A DNA stretch of 64,000 nucleotides from Hydractinia symbiolongicarpus (GCF_029227915.1 NC_079887.1:6200001-6264000); one strand, 5' to 3'. Counted from the first letter of the stretch, positions 1 through 12,458 are shown. Translations and numbers: made by a program. The notes: generated by a model from the sequence alone, not told the origin.

Positions 1-902
1 GAGCTTTTTAGGGGTGTGAATGACCTAAAAGTAAAAAATAGTGATAGCTCTACATAACCTTCCATTTTCACTATATTTTTCAAAATAAATACTATGGACA
101 AGGTTGCAAAAAACACATTATGGAGGTTGCATTTATTCTTTTATTTATAAAAAAAGTCCAGGCTCTTCTGCTAAAAAGAATATATGTCTATACCAATGTC
201 CTTTTGCTGATTTGGCTAAACTTTTGGTTCTTAGTTTTTTGTCTAAAATTGTTAGAACCAACATATTTTGTGGATAATTGTAGATATTTGATGGTACTTT
301 CCTAATCAGAGCATAATTAACTCATTGTGCAGTATGTGTATGACTAGAAAATATGTCTTAAGGATCATTTAAATCTAGCTACATAGCTAACTTTATGCCG
401 GCCAAGTAGCCAGTTTTATGTCAGATAAGTAGCTAGTGAGAAAAATAGTTTTGTGCTGGTTAACTACCTAGTTTATGCTGCTAGCTAGCCAATTTGGTAG
501 TGTTATACCAGCTTATTTTGCCACATATGTTGGTAGTTATTTGCTAGTTAGGTGTGGGTGAGAAGAGGTTCATTACATGTAAAAAATAGTGATATACTAG
601 GTAGCTATTCATACTTCCCTCTTTCGTTTTCTTGAAAATATCAGTTCGTCCCCATTTTCCGCTTGGCACCATCTTTAAAAAACAACAAACACTCCATCGC
701 TTTGCTCCTTGATAAACACGTTGCCTCGCTTACTATAAACTGTACTAAAGAATGACCACATTAAATTGCTGGATTACTGTGATTTTTGGTTGGATTTTTA
801 TAATTCGGATATATAGGGACGAAATCGCATAGAAATACTATATACTCTCCATCGTACTTCTTTTCCCTTATATTTGGCTTATATAATGAGGAAATAACAA
901 AT
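1..902. other. Intergenic DNA, no gene seen
   Basis: AT-rich sequence without a convincing coding segment. Short AGCTAGCT-like runs between about 370 and 560 give it a repetitive look, but no repeat unit or element border can be drawn. Confidence 0.6.
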
Positions 903-3900
903 GACATATTTATCTAAGTTTTTAAATAAAGCGCTAGCACAGAGCCTAATGTAATCGCTGAATTCCAGCAATCATGTCAAATTAAGAAGAATGTTATTCC
1001 TTGGAGACCAATTGGCTCATTTATCACATTTATAAAGTAAAAGTCCAGAATCAGTTCAATTAATTCCCACAGTCAATCGTTTCACTGTTAAAAGCAATAC
1101 AACTTAGTAATATTGGCAGAAAATCACTAAATACATGTTGGTACGAATATGTGACGCAACCGTTGTAACTCAAACGAATTGACAACGTTAGAAAGTCAAT
1201 GAAATAAAATTTTTGAAACTGTCTCTATTTCTTCAGCGCGCGATAACGGCTACGATTGGTCCCACAGTAAAAAACGTCTTATTTACCTTAATTTTTAAAT
1301 AAAGCGCTACAACAACGCGCAGTGTAATCACTGAGTCCCAGGAATCATGTCAAATTAAGAAGAATGTTATTTCTTGTAGTCCAACTGTCTCACTCATAAC
1401 ACTTAGAAGATCACAGTCCAAAATCAGTTCAATTTAGTCACACAGTCAATCGTTTCACTGTGAAAAGCATTACAACTTAGTAATATCAGAAAAAATTTCG
1501 CTAAATACATGTTGGTACGAACATGTGACCCAAGCGTTGTAACTCAAACGGACTGACACCATTAGAAAGTCAGTGAGATAAATTTTTTAATGAAGAGCTA
1601 CCACAGCGCCCAGGGTAATCGCTGAGTTACGGCAAATATGTCAAATTAAGAAGAATGTTATTTCTTGGAGTCCAATTGTCTTATTTATGAGATTTATCAG
1701 GTCACAGTCTAAAGTTAGCTCAATTAAGTCCCACAGTCAAACGTTTCACTATCAAAATCGATCCAAACTAATAATATCCACATACTATCGCTAAACACAT
1801 GTTGGCACGAGTATGTGACACAACCGTTGTAACTCAAACGAATTTATACCGCTAGAAAGTCAATGAAATGTAGTTTTTGAAACTGTCTCTATTTCTTCAA
1901 CGCGAACTAACGGCTAGGATTGGTCCAACAGTAAAAAATGACTTATTTATCTTAATTTTTAAATAAAGCGCTACCACAGCGCCCAGCGTAATCGCTGAGT
2001 TCCAGCAATCATGTCAAATTAAAAAGAATGTTATTTCTTGTAGTCAAACTGGCTCATTTATCACATTTATCAGGTCACAGTCCAAAGTTAGTTCAATTAA
2101 CTCCCACAGTCAATCGTTTCACTGTTGAAAGCGATGCAACTTCGTAATATCAGAAAAAATATCGCTAAATACATGTTTGTACAAATATGTGACGCAACTG
2201 TTGTAGCTGAAGCGGATTGAACCGTTAGAAAGTCAATGAAATGTAGTTTTTGAAACTGTCGCTATTTCTTCAGCGCGCGATAACGGCTAGGATTGTTCCC
2301 ACAGTAAAGAAGGACTTATTTATCTAAATTTTTAAATGAAGCACCACCACAGCGCCCAATGTAATCGCTGACTTGCGGCGTCAAACTATGAAGTATGCTA
2401 TTTCTTGGAGTCCAATTGTCTCATTTATCACATTTATCAAGTCACAGTCCAAAGTTAGTTCAATTAAGTCCCACAGTCAATCGTTTCACTGTTAAAAGCG
2501 ATAAAACTAAGTAATGTCGGAAAAAAATCACTAAATACATGTTGGTACGAATATGTGACGCAACTGTTGTAACTCAAACGAATTTATACCGCTAGAAAGT
2601 CAATGAAATTTAGTCTTTGAAAGTATTCCTATTTATTCAGCGCGTGCTAACGGGCAGGATTGGTCCCACAGTAAGAAAAGACTTATTTATCTACGTTTTT
2701 AAATAAAGCGCCACCACAGCGCCCAGTGTAATCGCTGAGTTCCAGCAATCATGTCAAGTTAATAAGAATGTTATACCTTGGAGACCAATTGGCTCATTTA
2801 TCACATTTATAAGGTCACAGTCCAGAATCAGTTCAATTAATTCCCACAGTCAATCGTTTCACTGTTAAAAGCAATACAACTTAGTAATATCGGAAGAAAA
2901 TCACTAAATCCATGTTGGCACGAATATGTGACACAACCGTTGTAACTCAAACGGATTGACACCGTTAGAATGCCAATGAAATGTAGTTTTTGAAACTGTC
3001 TCTATTTCTTCAGCGCGCTATAACGGCTATGATTGGTCCCACAGTAAAGAATGACTTATTTATCTGAATTTTTAAATGAAGCACTACCACAGCGCCCAAC
3101 GTAATCGCTGAGTTCCGGCGTCAAATTATGAGGAATGCCATTTCTTGGAGTCCAATTATCTCATTTATCACATTTATCAGGTCACAGTACAAAGTTAGTT
3201 CAATTAAGTCCCACAGTCAATCGTTTCACTGTTAAAAGCGATATAACTTAGTAATATCGGAAAAAAATCACTAAATACATGTTGGCACGAATATGTGACG
3301 CAACCGTTGTAACTCAGACGGACTTATACCGCTAGAAAGTCAATGAAATGTAGTCTTTGAAACTGTTCCTATTTATTCAGCGCGTGCTAACGGCCAGGAT
3401 TGGTCCCACATTAAGAAAAACTTATTTATCCACGTTTTTATATAAAGCGCTACCACAGAGCCTAAAGTAATCGCTGAATTCCAGCAATCATGTCAAGTTA
3501 AGAAGAATGTTTTTCCTTGGAGACCAATTGGCTCATTTATCCCATTTATGAGGTCACAGTCCAAAATTAGTACAACCAAGTCCCACAGTCAATCGTTTCC
3601 CTGCTAAAGGCGATGCAATCTGGTACTATCGGTAGAAAATCGCTAAATACATGTTGGTACGAATAAGTTACGCAACCGTTGTAACTGAAACGGACTGATA
3701 CCGTTAAAAAGTCAATGAAATGTATTTTTTAAAACTGTCTCTATTTCTGCAGCGCGATTTTACAGCTAGAATTGGTCCCAAAATAAAAAATGACTATTTT
3801 ATCTGAATTTTTAAATAAAGCGCTACCCCAGCGCCCAGTGTAATCGCTGAGTTCCAGTAATCATGTCAAATTAAGAAGATTGTTATTTCTTAGAGTCCAA

Positions 3901-6427
3901 TTGGCTCATTTATCACATTTACAAGGCCAGAGTCCAAAATCAGTTCAATTAAGTCCCACAGTCAATCGTTTCACTGTTAAAAGCGATACAACTTAGTAAT
4001 ATCGCAAAAATATCAATACATACATGTTGGCACGAATATGTGACACAACCGTTGTACCTCAAACGGATTGATACCGCTCGAAAGTTAATAAAATGTAGTT
4101 TTTGAAGCTCTTCCTATTTCTTCAGCGCGTGCAAACGGCCAGGATTGGTCCCACAGTAAAAAATATCTTATTTATCTAAATTTTTAAATGAAGTGCTACC
4201 ACAGCGTCCAGTGTAAGCGCTGAATTCCAGCATTCATGTCAAATCAAAAGGAATGTTATTTCTTAGAGTCCAATTGGCTCATTTATCACATTTATAAGGT
4301 CAAAGTCCAAAATCAGTTCCATTAAGTCCTACAGTCAATCGTTTTACTTTTAAAAGCGATACAACTTAGTAATATCGGAAAAATATCAAATCATACATGT
4401 TGGCACGAATATGTGACACAACCGTTGTACCTCAAACGGATTGATACCGCTAGAAAGTTAATAAAATGTAGTTTTTGAAGCTCTTCCTATTTCTTCAGCG
4501 CGTGCAAACGGCCAGGATTGGTCCCACAGTAAAAAATGTCTTATTTATCTAAATTTTTAAATGAAGCGCTACCACAGCGTCCAGTGTAAGCGCTGAATTC
4601 CAGCATTCATGTCAAATCAAAAGGAATGTTATTTCGTGAAGTCCAATTGGCTCATATATCACATTTATAAGGTCAAAGTCCAAAATCAGTTCCATTAAGT
4701 CCTACAGTCAATCATTTTACTTTTAAAAGCGATACAACTTAGTAATATCGGAAAAATATCAAATCATACATGTTGGCATGAATATGTGACGCAACCGTTG
4801 TACCTCAAACGAATTGATACCGCTAGAAAGTCAATGAAATGTTGTTTTTGAAAATGTCTCTATTTCTTTAGCGCGCTCTAAGGGCTAGGATTGGTGTAAC
4901 TGCGGAGTTTCAGCATTCATGCCAAAGTAAGGAGAATGTTAATACTTGGAGTTCAATTGTCTCATTTATCACATTTATAAGATTAAAGTCCAAAATCAGT
5001 TCAAGTAGGTGCTACGGTCAATCAATTCACTTTTAAAAGCGATGCAACCTAGTAATATCAAACAAATATCGCTAAATACATGTTGGTACGAATATGTGAC
5101 GCAACCGTTGTAACTCAAACGGAATGATACCGTTAGAAAGTTAATAAAATGTAGGTCTTCAAATCATCTTTATTTTTTCAGCGCGCATAACGGCTTGGAG
5201 TCGTTCCATTCTGAAAAACGACTCATCGAACTAAATCTTTATATAAAGAGCTAATAGAGCGTCCAGTGAAACTGTTGAGTTCCAGCAGTCATACCAAAGT
5301 CAGAATAATGTTAATTCTTGGAGTCCTTTTTTCTCAATTATCCCATTTACAAGGTTAAAGTTTAAAATCAGTTCAATTAGATCCCACGGTCACACGTTTC
5401 ACTTTTAAAAGCAATGCAACCTAGCAATGCAGGCACAATATCGCTAAATGCAAGTTTGTACGAATATGTGAAGCAACCGTTGTAACTCAAACGAACTGAT
5501 ACCGGTAAAAAGTCATTAAAATGTAGTTTTTAAAAGTGTCTCTATTTCTTCAGGGCGCACTACGGGCATGGATTGGTCCCACTGTGAAAAATGACTTAAG
5601 GAAATAAATATATAAATGAAGATCCAACAGAACGACCAGTGTAATTGCGGAGCTTCAGCAGTCATACCAAAGTGAGATCAATGTTAATTCTTGGAGTCCA
5701 ATTGTCTCATTTATCACATTTATAAGGTTAAAGGCCAAAATCAGTTCAAGTAGGTGCCACGGTCAATCAAACTTCTAAAACCAATGCAATCTAGTAATAT
5801 CGGAAAATTATCGCTAAATACATGTTGGTACGAATATGTGACGCAACCGTTGTAACTTGAACGGACTGATACCGTTCTAAGTCAATGAAATAGAGATTTA
5901 GAAACTGTCTCTATTTCCTCGGCGCGCGCTAACGACTTTGACTGGTACCACTGTACACAATGACTTATTGAACTAAATACTTAAATAAAGATCTAATAGT
6001 GGGTCCAGTGTAACTGCGAAGTTCCAGCAGCCATACCAAAGTGAGAAAAATTTTCTTACTTGGAGTCCATTTTTCTCATTTATCACATTGATAATGTGAA
6101 GTCCAAAATCAGTTCAATTAGTTTCCACGATCAATCGATTCACTTTTAAAAGCGATGAAACCTAGTAATATCAAACAAATATCGCTAAATACATGTTGGT
6201 GCGAATATATGACGCAACCGTTGTAACTCAAACGGACTGATACAGTTAAAAAGTCAATGAAATGTAGTTTTTGTAAGTGCCTCTATTTCTTCAGGGCGCA
6301 CTACCGGCATGGATTGGTCCCACTCTGAAAAATGATTTATTTAACTGAATATTGAAATAAAGACCTAATAGAGCGTCCCGTGTTACTGCGGAGTTTCAGC
6401 ATTCATACCAAAGTAAGGAGAATGTTA
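903..6427 (+). repeat. Satellite array, forward arm, about 370-bp monomers
   Basis: About 15 head-to-tail monomers. The landmark GTTGGTACGAATATGTGAC and close variants recur near 1138, 1510, 1799, 2170, 2538, 2908, 3283, 3652, 4028, 4400, 4769, 5083, 5455, 5824 and 6197, mostly 369-376 bp apart, with two short intervals (about 289 and 314 bp) that mark internal deletions. Up to about 4885 the monomers carry a segment of the type GCGCTACCACAGCGCCC followed by AATCGCTGAG. After that they carry GAGCTAATAGAGCGTCC followed by AACTGCGGAG, so two subtypes are joined. No ORF spans a monomer, which fits non-coding satellite DNA. Confidence 0.93.
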
Positions 6428-6474
6428 TTACTTGGAATAACTTTGGCATAAATGCTGAAACTCCGTAGTTACAC
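6383..6474. repeat. Satellite inversion junction
   Basis: The forward arm ending around 6414 (GGAGTTTCAGCATTCATACC) meets its own reverse complement from about 6439 (GGCATAAATGCTGAAACTCC) across an unpaired spacer of roughly 24 bp. The two sides are imperfect, so this is an aged palindrome rather than a recent fold-back. Confidence 0.85.
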
Positions 6475-9171
6475 TGGACGCTCTATTAGCTCTTTATTTA
6501 AATGTTTAGTTCAATAAGTCATTTTTCAGAGTGGAACCATTCCATGCCGCTAGTGCGCCCTGAAGTAATAGAGACACTTTCAAAAACTACATTTCATTGA
6601 ATTTTTAACGGTATCAGTCCGTTTAAGTTACAACGGTTGCGTAACATATTCGTACCAAATGTATTTAGGAATATCTGTTTAATATTACCAGGTTGCTGCA
6701 CTTTTTAAAGTGAATCAATTGATCGTAGAACCTAATTGAACTGTTTTTGGACTTTGACATTATAAATGTGATAAATGGGAAAATGGACTCCAAGGATGAA
6801 CATTTTTCTCACTTTGGTATGACTGCTGGACCTCCGCAGTTACACTGCCGCACTATTAGATCTTTGTTTAAGTATTTAGTTCGATAAGTCATTATGTACA
6901 GTGGTACCAGTCAGAGCCGTTAGCGCGCGCCGAGGAAATAGACACAGTTTCTAAAGCTACATTTTATTGAGTTTCGAATGGTATCAATCCGTTTCAGTTA
7001 CAACTGTTGCATAACATATTCGTACCAACATGTATTTAGCGATATTTTTCCGATAATACTAGATTGCATTGGTTTTAGAAGTGAAACGATTGACCGTGGC
7101 ACCTACTTGAACTGATTTTGGACTTTAACCTTATAAATGCAATAAATGAGACGATTGAACTCCAAGTATTAACATTTTTCTTACTTTGGCATGAATGCTG
7201 AAACTCCGCAGTTACACTGGACGCTTTATTAGCTCTTTATTTAAATATTTAGTTCAATAAGTCATTTTTCAGAGTGGAACCATTCCATGCCGCTAGTGCG
7301 CCATGAAGAAATAGAAACACTTTCACAAACTACAATTCATTGACTTTTTAACGGTATCAGTCCGTTTGAGTTACAACGGTTGTGTAACATAATTATACCA
7401 ACATGTATTTAGCGATATTTTGCCAATACTACTAGGTTGCATCGCATTTAAAAGTGAATCGAATGACCGTGGCACCTACTTGAACTGATTCTGGACTTTA
7501 ACCTTATAAATGTGATAAATGAGACAATTGGACTCCAAGTATTAACATTCTCCTTACTTTGGCATAAATGCTGAATCTCCTGAGTTACACTGGACGCTCT
7601 ATTAGCTCTTTATTTAAATATTTAGTTCAATAAGTCATTTTTTAGAGTGGGACCAATCCATGCCCGTAGTGCGCCCTAAAAAAATAGACACACTTTCAAA
7701 ATCTACATTTCATTGACTTTTTAACGGTATCAGTCAGTTTCATTTACAACGGTTGCGTAACATATTCGTACCAACATGTACTTACCGATATTTTTCCGAT
7801 ATTTCTAGATTGCTATGGTTTTAGAAGTGAAACATTTGACCGTGGCAACTATTTGAACGGATTGTGGAATTTAACCTAATAAATGTGATAACTGAGACAA
7901 TTTGGCTCCAAGTATTAACATTCTTCTTACTTTGGCATGAATGCTGAAACTCCGCAGTTACACTGGACGCTCTATTGACTTTTTATTTAAATATTTAGTT
8001 AAGTAAGTCATTCTTCAGAGTGGGACCAATCCATGCCGGTAGTGCGCCTTGAAGAAATAGAGACACTTTCAAAAACTACATTTCATTGACTTTTTAACGG
8101 TATCAGTCCGTTTGAGTTACAACGGTTGCGTCACATATTTGTACCAAAATGTATTTACCGATATTTGTTCGATATTACTTGGTTGCATCGCTTTTAAAAG
8201 TGAATCGATTGATTGTGGAACCTAATTGAACTTATTTTGGACTTTGACATTATGAATGTGATAAATGAGAAAAATGGACTCCAAGAATGAACATTCTTCT
8301 CACTTTGGTATGACTGCTGGAACTTTGCAGTTACACTGGACGCACTATTAGATCTTTATTTATCTACTTAGTTCGATAAGTCATTGTGTACAGTGGTAAC
8401 AATCAGAGTCGTTAGTACGCGCCTAGGAAATAGAGACAGTTTCTAAAACTACATTTCATTGACTTTCGCACGGTTTGAGTCCGTTTCAGTTACAACAGTT
8501 GCGTCACATATTTGTACCAACAAGTATTTAGCAATAATTTTCCGATATTACTAGATTGCATTGGTTTTAGAAGTGAAACGATTGACCGTGGCACCTGCTT
8601 GAACTGATTTTGGACTTTAACCTTATAAATGTAATAAATGAGACAATTGGACTCCAAGAAGTAACACTGATCTCACTTTGGTATAACTGCTGGAACTCCG
8701 CAGTTACACTGGTCGCTCTGTTAGATCTTTATTTATATATTTAGTTTCATAAGTCATTGTATACAGTGGTACCAATCCTAGCAGATAGCGTGCGCTGAGG
8801 AAATAGAGACAGTTTCAAACGCTACATTCCATTGACTTTCTAACCGTATCACTCCGTTTGAGTTACAACGATTACGTCACATATTCGTACCAACATGCAT
8901 TTTGCGATATTATGCCGGTATTACTAGGTTGCATTTCTTTTAAAAGTGAAACGATTGACCGTAGGATCTAATTGAACTGATTTTGAACTTTAACGTTGTA
9001 AATGTGATAAATGAGAAAAATGGACTCCAAGAATTAACATTCTCCTTACTTTGCCATGAATGCTGAAACTGGGCAGTTTAACTGGTCGCTCTTTAGATCT
9101 TTATTTATATACTTCGTTCCATAAGTCAATTTCTACAGTGGTACCAATCCTAGCAGTTAGCGTGCGCTGAG
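6428..9171 (-). repeat. Satellite array, inverted arm
   Basis: About seven monomers of the same satellite on the opposite strand. The reverse-complement landmark (CATATTCGTACCAACATG and variants) occurs near 6640, 7012, 7384, 7757, 8129, 8503 and 8877. All belong to the second subtype found in the forward arm from about 4890 on. The array stops abruptly near 9171 inside a monomer and is followed by unrelated sequence. Confidence 0.92.
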
Positions 9172-10189
9172 TTAGAAAAAGATGTTTTCTGGAGAAAAAA
9201 GTTCAAATCTTAAACGTTGCTTTGTGAGCTATATAGGTAAGACGAAATTGTTCTGTTTTTTGGATTTGAAAAAGAACCTCAAAAGTATAATTACACAACG
9301 CCAATGTAGTTGTGATAAGCCATCAAAGACGGTGCCTAAATAAGATATTAATAACATCATAAGGATTCAACAAATCTGAGCGATATGTTTGGTATACACT
9401 TAGATGTACCTATATGAACCTAAATATGCTTACAAGCATTATGCTCTTGGAAAAACATGCATGCATAAATAGCGCTATCCCTTGTACAAACGCAGATACA
9501 ATTTTGCTAGACCGGCTAAAAAATTTTCTACAAATTCCTAGGTTAATACCATTTCCGAATTTTTGAATGCGAGGCACTTCACTACAACCTCTATAATTCT
9601 CTTTCTTGATGAACTTGTGCAGTTTTACGTGGAAGCCATGCAACTCTATCGCCTGTGTTTAAGTTTAAGTAATGAACCATTTTTAGATGCATGTACTGGT
9701 TTACTAGATTGTGTTTTGGATAGCTAGTGCAACACAATACTAGTCCTAGCAAGCTTATTGTATAAGTTATCTTACATTTATTCTGACAACATTCGACTGT
9801 TTTAGCAATCTGCTTTTCTAAAGCTGGTGTTTTACGTACTCAAGAAACCACTTTGACATTAAACACACCATTAGTCTTCACATTGTACATGTTTACATAT
9901 ACCTATTGCAAATGGTTTTGGGCTAGCCAACCTTCTAGCACTTAATTCTATTTCTTTTGATTAAATATAAAACTATCGGTCATAATTGATTTCAGTTGAG
10001 GTACCAAGTTTAAATTCTTGCCGAGCTTAAAGAAGACCTCTTCCCAATTTTAAGGGTATAAGCTCAGGTTGAAACTTCTGGGACATGGCTTTAAAAGAAT
10101 TTGATCCCAAACCTAAGACATATTTTGTTTAGACCCTATCTGACTTATTTCACTCATTAGAACCGCTTTTCATGTTTTTGCACGTGGAG
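9172..10189. other. Intergenic DNA, no gene seen
   Basis: No coding segment, tandem repeat or element border is recognisable here. The open frames are short and lack start, splice or family signals. Confidence 0.5.
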
Positions 10190-10440
10190 CAGTGTCAAAA
10201 TTAATATGCTTTCAAGAATTCGGAAAAACTTTCGCGAGAGAAACTTTTAGCCTTATTCGCAAAGCTTTGTCTCGCAAAACCTTTTTTTATAAGAATATAA
10301 AAATCACAAATCGCGAAAGTTTATTTCGCCATAACTTTCCAATTTCAGATTTCGCGAAAGTTTATCTCGCGAAAAATTTTTAATTTGTAGATTAGCGAAA
10401 ATTTATCCAAAAAATTTCGCGAGTTTTATCAGCAGATTCG
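10190..10440. repeat. Cluster of TTTCGCGAAA-type palindromes
   Basis: Within about 250 bp the words TCGCGAGAGAAACTTTT, TCGCGAAAGTTTATTTCGC, TTTCGCGAAAGTTTATCTCG and ATTTCGCGAG recur in both orientations. These are overlapping short inverted repeats rich in CGCGAAA. A diverged relative with CGCGGGAATTAAATTTC and CCGCGAAATTAAG lies near 53708-53790. This looks like a decayed MITE-type repeat; its borders are not visible. The open frame running through it (10192-10383) is a by-product of the repeat. Confidence 0.5.
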
Positions 10441-11435
10441 GGAACTCAGGAATAATAATGACAGTAAAAACAATAATTTCATCAAGCTGATATAAAAACA
10501 TATTATACAAAGTTTTAAATAATTATTTTCATTTTTACTTGAGTTACTGGACTTTTTAGCTAATCGAACATAACTGGTTTTATATCAGTGACAGCGAAAT
10601 GACCATTGGGACTAAATGGTTTTAAGTTGTTTTGTAAAATTTTGATATGCTTACCTCCTTGTAATGATACTAAGGTGGCGTCCAAATAGCTGAATTTATT
10701 ACTCAGTGTTTTATTTATACCATTTTTTTACTATTTCCTAGAAATATAGGCCTTAATACATGATAAAATGATTTTAACTTAACGCTAAAATTGCTGAGTC
10801 AGCAGAAATTCCTTTTAGAAATGTATCATAAACAAGAAAACAATCGGCTTCTACGAGCTCTGGCTTTCTACAATCCCATTACTTTTCATCAGCTTCTGTT
10901 TTTAAATGATCCTTGGGTTCACTCTGTTAAAACAGTGTGCGGATTTTGTTTTGTTCATTCTTATTTTTTTAACAAAAGCCTTTTTCAAAAGATTCTTTGT
11001 TAGCATAGCATTGTTAAAAGAAAAATATTCCAATTAAAAATATTTCCTCACCCCGGATCATAGCTGCATGGTTGCCCAAGCATGTCTAAAAATTTTAAAG
11101 TAAAACAAAAATGTTATCGAAAGTTAAAGCTTGTGCAGTGTAGCATAATGAAGATTGTCATACATTTCTACATAATGCGCCATCAGTAGTAGGAAGGAAT
11201 GAATTTAAGTACAATTTCGCTCCTTTCACACCTTTACCCCGTCAAAACCCGGCTTCCACCACCTCCACCCCCACCCCAGCCCTACCCTCCCAAAATCGGT
11301 AAATCCGACGGCATTCGAAAATAAATCCGATAAATCCCGAAACTCAATATATATAACGCATACGCACACGCCGTTAGTAATAATGCTAACATCAACAAAA
11401 ACTAACGCATGCGCAGTTGAGTAGGGGCAAAAGGC
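10441..11435. other. Intergenic DNA left of the Polinton
   Basis: AT-rich and non-coding up to about 11220, where the base composition becomes distinctly richer in C and G. That step is the best sign of the left limit of the Polinton-derived block. No terminal inverted repeat could be matched to the right side by eye. Confidence 0.45.
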
Positions 11436-11436
11436 C

Positions 11437-11444
11437 AAATAAAC
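11437..11444 (+). promoter_or_regulatory. AAATAAAC start-proximal motif
   Basis: AAATAAAC abuts the ATG at 11445. The same or a nearly identical string precedes several other starts in this element on both strands, which suggests a shared initiation or promoter element. Confidence 0.5.
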
Positions 11445-11612
11445 ATGATTGAGCACTGCGACGACTGCGAGATTGTCCTCAATGAGTACGACCGGTGCTG
11501 CTGCTGCTGCTGTCAAAGGAGGCTCCTTATACACGGCAAAATGCTGTGCTGGTCTTGCTACTACATGTATATCACGTATAACGGCGGCTACTGTCCATGT
11601 ACCAGACTCTAG
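11445..11612 (+). CDS. Small Cys-rich Polinton protein
   Basis: A 55-residue ORF opens the rightward gene block. It has CxxC at residues 5-8, a run of six cysteines at 18-23, a CWSC pair further on and a CPC near the end, so zinc binding is plausible but not proven. The cysteine run is encoded by TGC repeats ending in TGT, so it may have grown by replication slippage. The start is chosen because AAATAAAC lies immediately before this ATG, as at other genes of the element. A reverse-strand ORF (11226-11534) covers part of it but has alanine and valine runs that mirror this gene, and I treat it as a shadow. I do not recognise the family. Confidence 0.5.
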   Translation: MIEHCDDCEIVLNEYDRCCCCCCQRRLLIHGKMLCWSCYYMYITYNGGYCPCTRL

Positions 11613-11641
11613 TTGAACTCCCTTTTTACCAAAATAAAAGG

Positions 11642-12289
11642 ATGTTTAAATTTGGTACCGAGAATAATTCAAAAGACTTTTATGCCAAGGCGACTCCATT
11701 AAATATCAAGGATGTAAACATTGAGAATATCGTGCTAAGTGATCCCTTTAGCGCCAACAAGGGCAGGGATGAGCGCACTTTAATTGGATATAATAACGAT
11801 GGCAAGATCAGGCATTTAACGATCAAAACACCCAAGGAATTATATTCCAATGGCGCTTCGCGCTACGATAAAGAATCATCACTCACCATGTCATTCGACA
11901 TCTACGAAAAATCCCGATGGCTGGGTAAGTTTAAAAGCATCATGGATAAAATACAAGCCTTGAAAGGGGTAAACTTTGCTATCCAACCCGTTAGAAAGGG
12001 TAAGTATATTACCACAAAAGTGAAAGAGTGGGAAGGCAAGGTCAAAACGGCTTTCAATCCCAAAACAGTCCCTTTGGGGAGAAGCTGCAGGTGCCAGGCC
12101 ATTTTCAAACAGGCGAGCATTAACAAGCACGGCTCGAACCATCACATGCATATTACTCTGGAAGAATGCAAGTATAAGATCAAGGATTTCAAGCCAACCG
12201 TCTACCTGGTTTCGGAAGACAACTTGACGATGAATTCATGGATTAGACGTAAAAAAAATGCGTTATGTGGTTGTTCTCCAACCATATAA
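11642..12289 (+). CDS. Polinton protein of unknown function, about 215 aa
   Basis: This is the longest intact frame of the rightward block. The start is set at 11642, just after AAAATAAAAGG, which resembles the motif at other starts; the frame is open upstream to 11597 but the extra residues lack such a signal. The product is basic and soluble, with no signal peptide or membrane segment. It contains a central basic stretch with the words GKYITTKVKEWEGKVK, which look like a conserved block. The last 30 codons overlap the next gene in another frame. A nucleic-acid-binding or virion-associated role would fit the context, but no named domain was recognised. Confidence 0.6.
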   Translation: MFKFGTENNSKDFYAKATPLNIKDVNIENIVLSDPFSANKGRDERTLIGYNNDGKIRHLTIKTPKELYSNGASRYDKESSLTMSFDIYEKSRWLGKFKSIMDKIQALKGVNFAIQPVRKGKYITTKVKEWEGKVKTAFNPKTVPLGRSCRCQAIFKQASINKHGSNHHMHITLEECKYKIKDFKPTVYLVSEDNLTMNSWIRRKKNALCGCSPTI

Positions 12290-12293
12290 AAAC

Positions 12294-12458
12294 ATGTTTG
12301 TTACCGAATTAAAAAGGGAAGCCAAATCGTTAGGTATCCGTAACACTTCAACAATGAATAAGGCCGCCCTTTTCGAGGCGATTTGCAAGGCTAAGTACAA
12401 GGATGCCTCCACTCAAACTGATGGCCCGTACTGCGAACCATGCGTTACCATAACTTGA
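12294..12458 (+). CDS. SAP-like small protein
   Basis: A protein of 54 residues if translation begins at 12294, right after TATAAAAAC; an upstream in-frame ATG at 12258 would add twelve residues. Residues 1-30 read as a compact helix-turn-helix of SAP or Rho-N type: a VTELKREAKSLGI helix, a short linker and a KAALFEAI helix. Such domains bind DNA or RNA, and small SAP-like proteins do occur in Polinton-type elements. The tail carries four polar residues and two cysteines. The gene overlaps the end of the preceding one, giving a compact virus-like layout. The stop falls inside an inverted repeat. Confidence 0.5.
   Translation: MFVTELKREAKSLGIRNTSTMNKAALFEAICKAKYKDASTQTDGPYCEPCVTIT

Noticed and set aside
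120-305. Hydrophobic 61-codon ORF near the left edge
   Set aside because: AT-rich sequence yields such Leu/Phe/Ile-rich frames by chance; no signal supports it.
903-9171. CRISPR-like array
   Set aside because: The units are about 370 bp tandem copies without unique spacers in a eukaryotic genome; it is a satellite.
11226-11534. Reverse-strand ORF of 102 codons at the left edge of the Polinton
   Set aside because: Its alanine run is the complement of the TGC run of the Cys-rich gene, and it has neither the start motif nor a family signal.
11891-12151. Reverse-strand ORFs opposite the unknown 215-residue protein
   Set aside because: Shadow frames created by the codon use of the forward gene.
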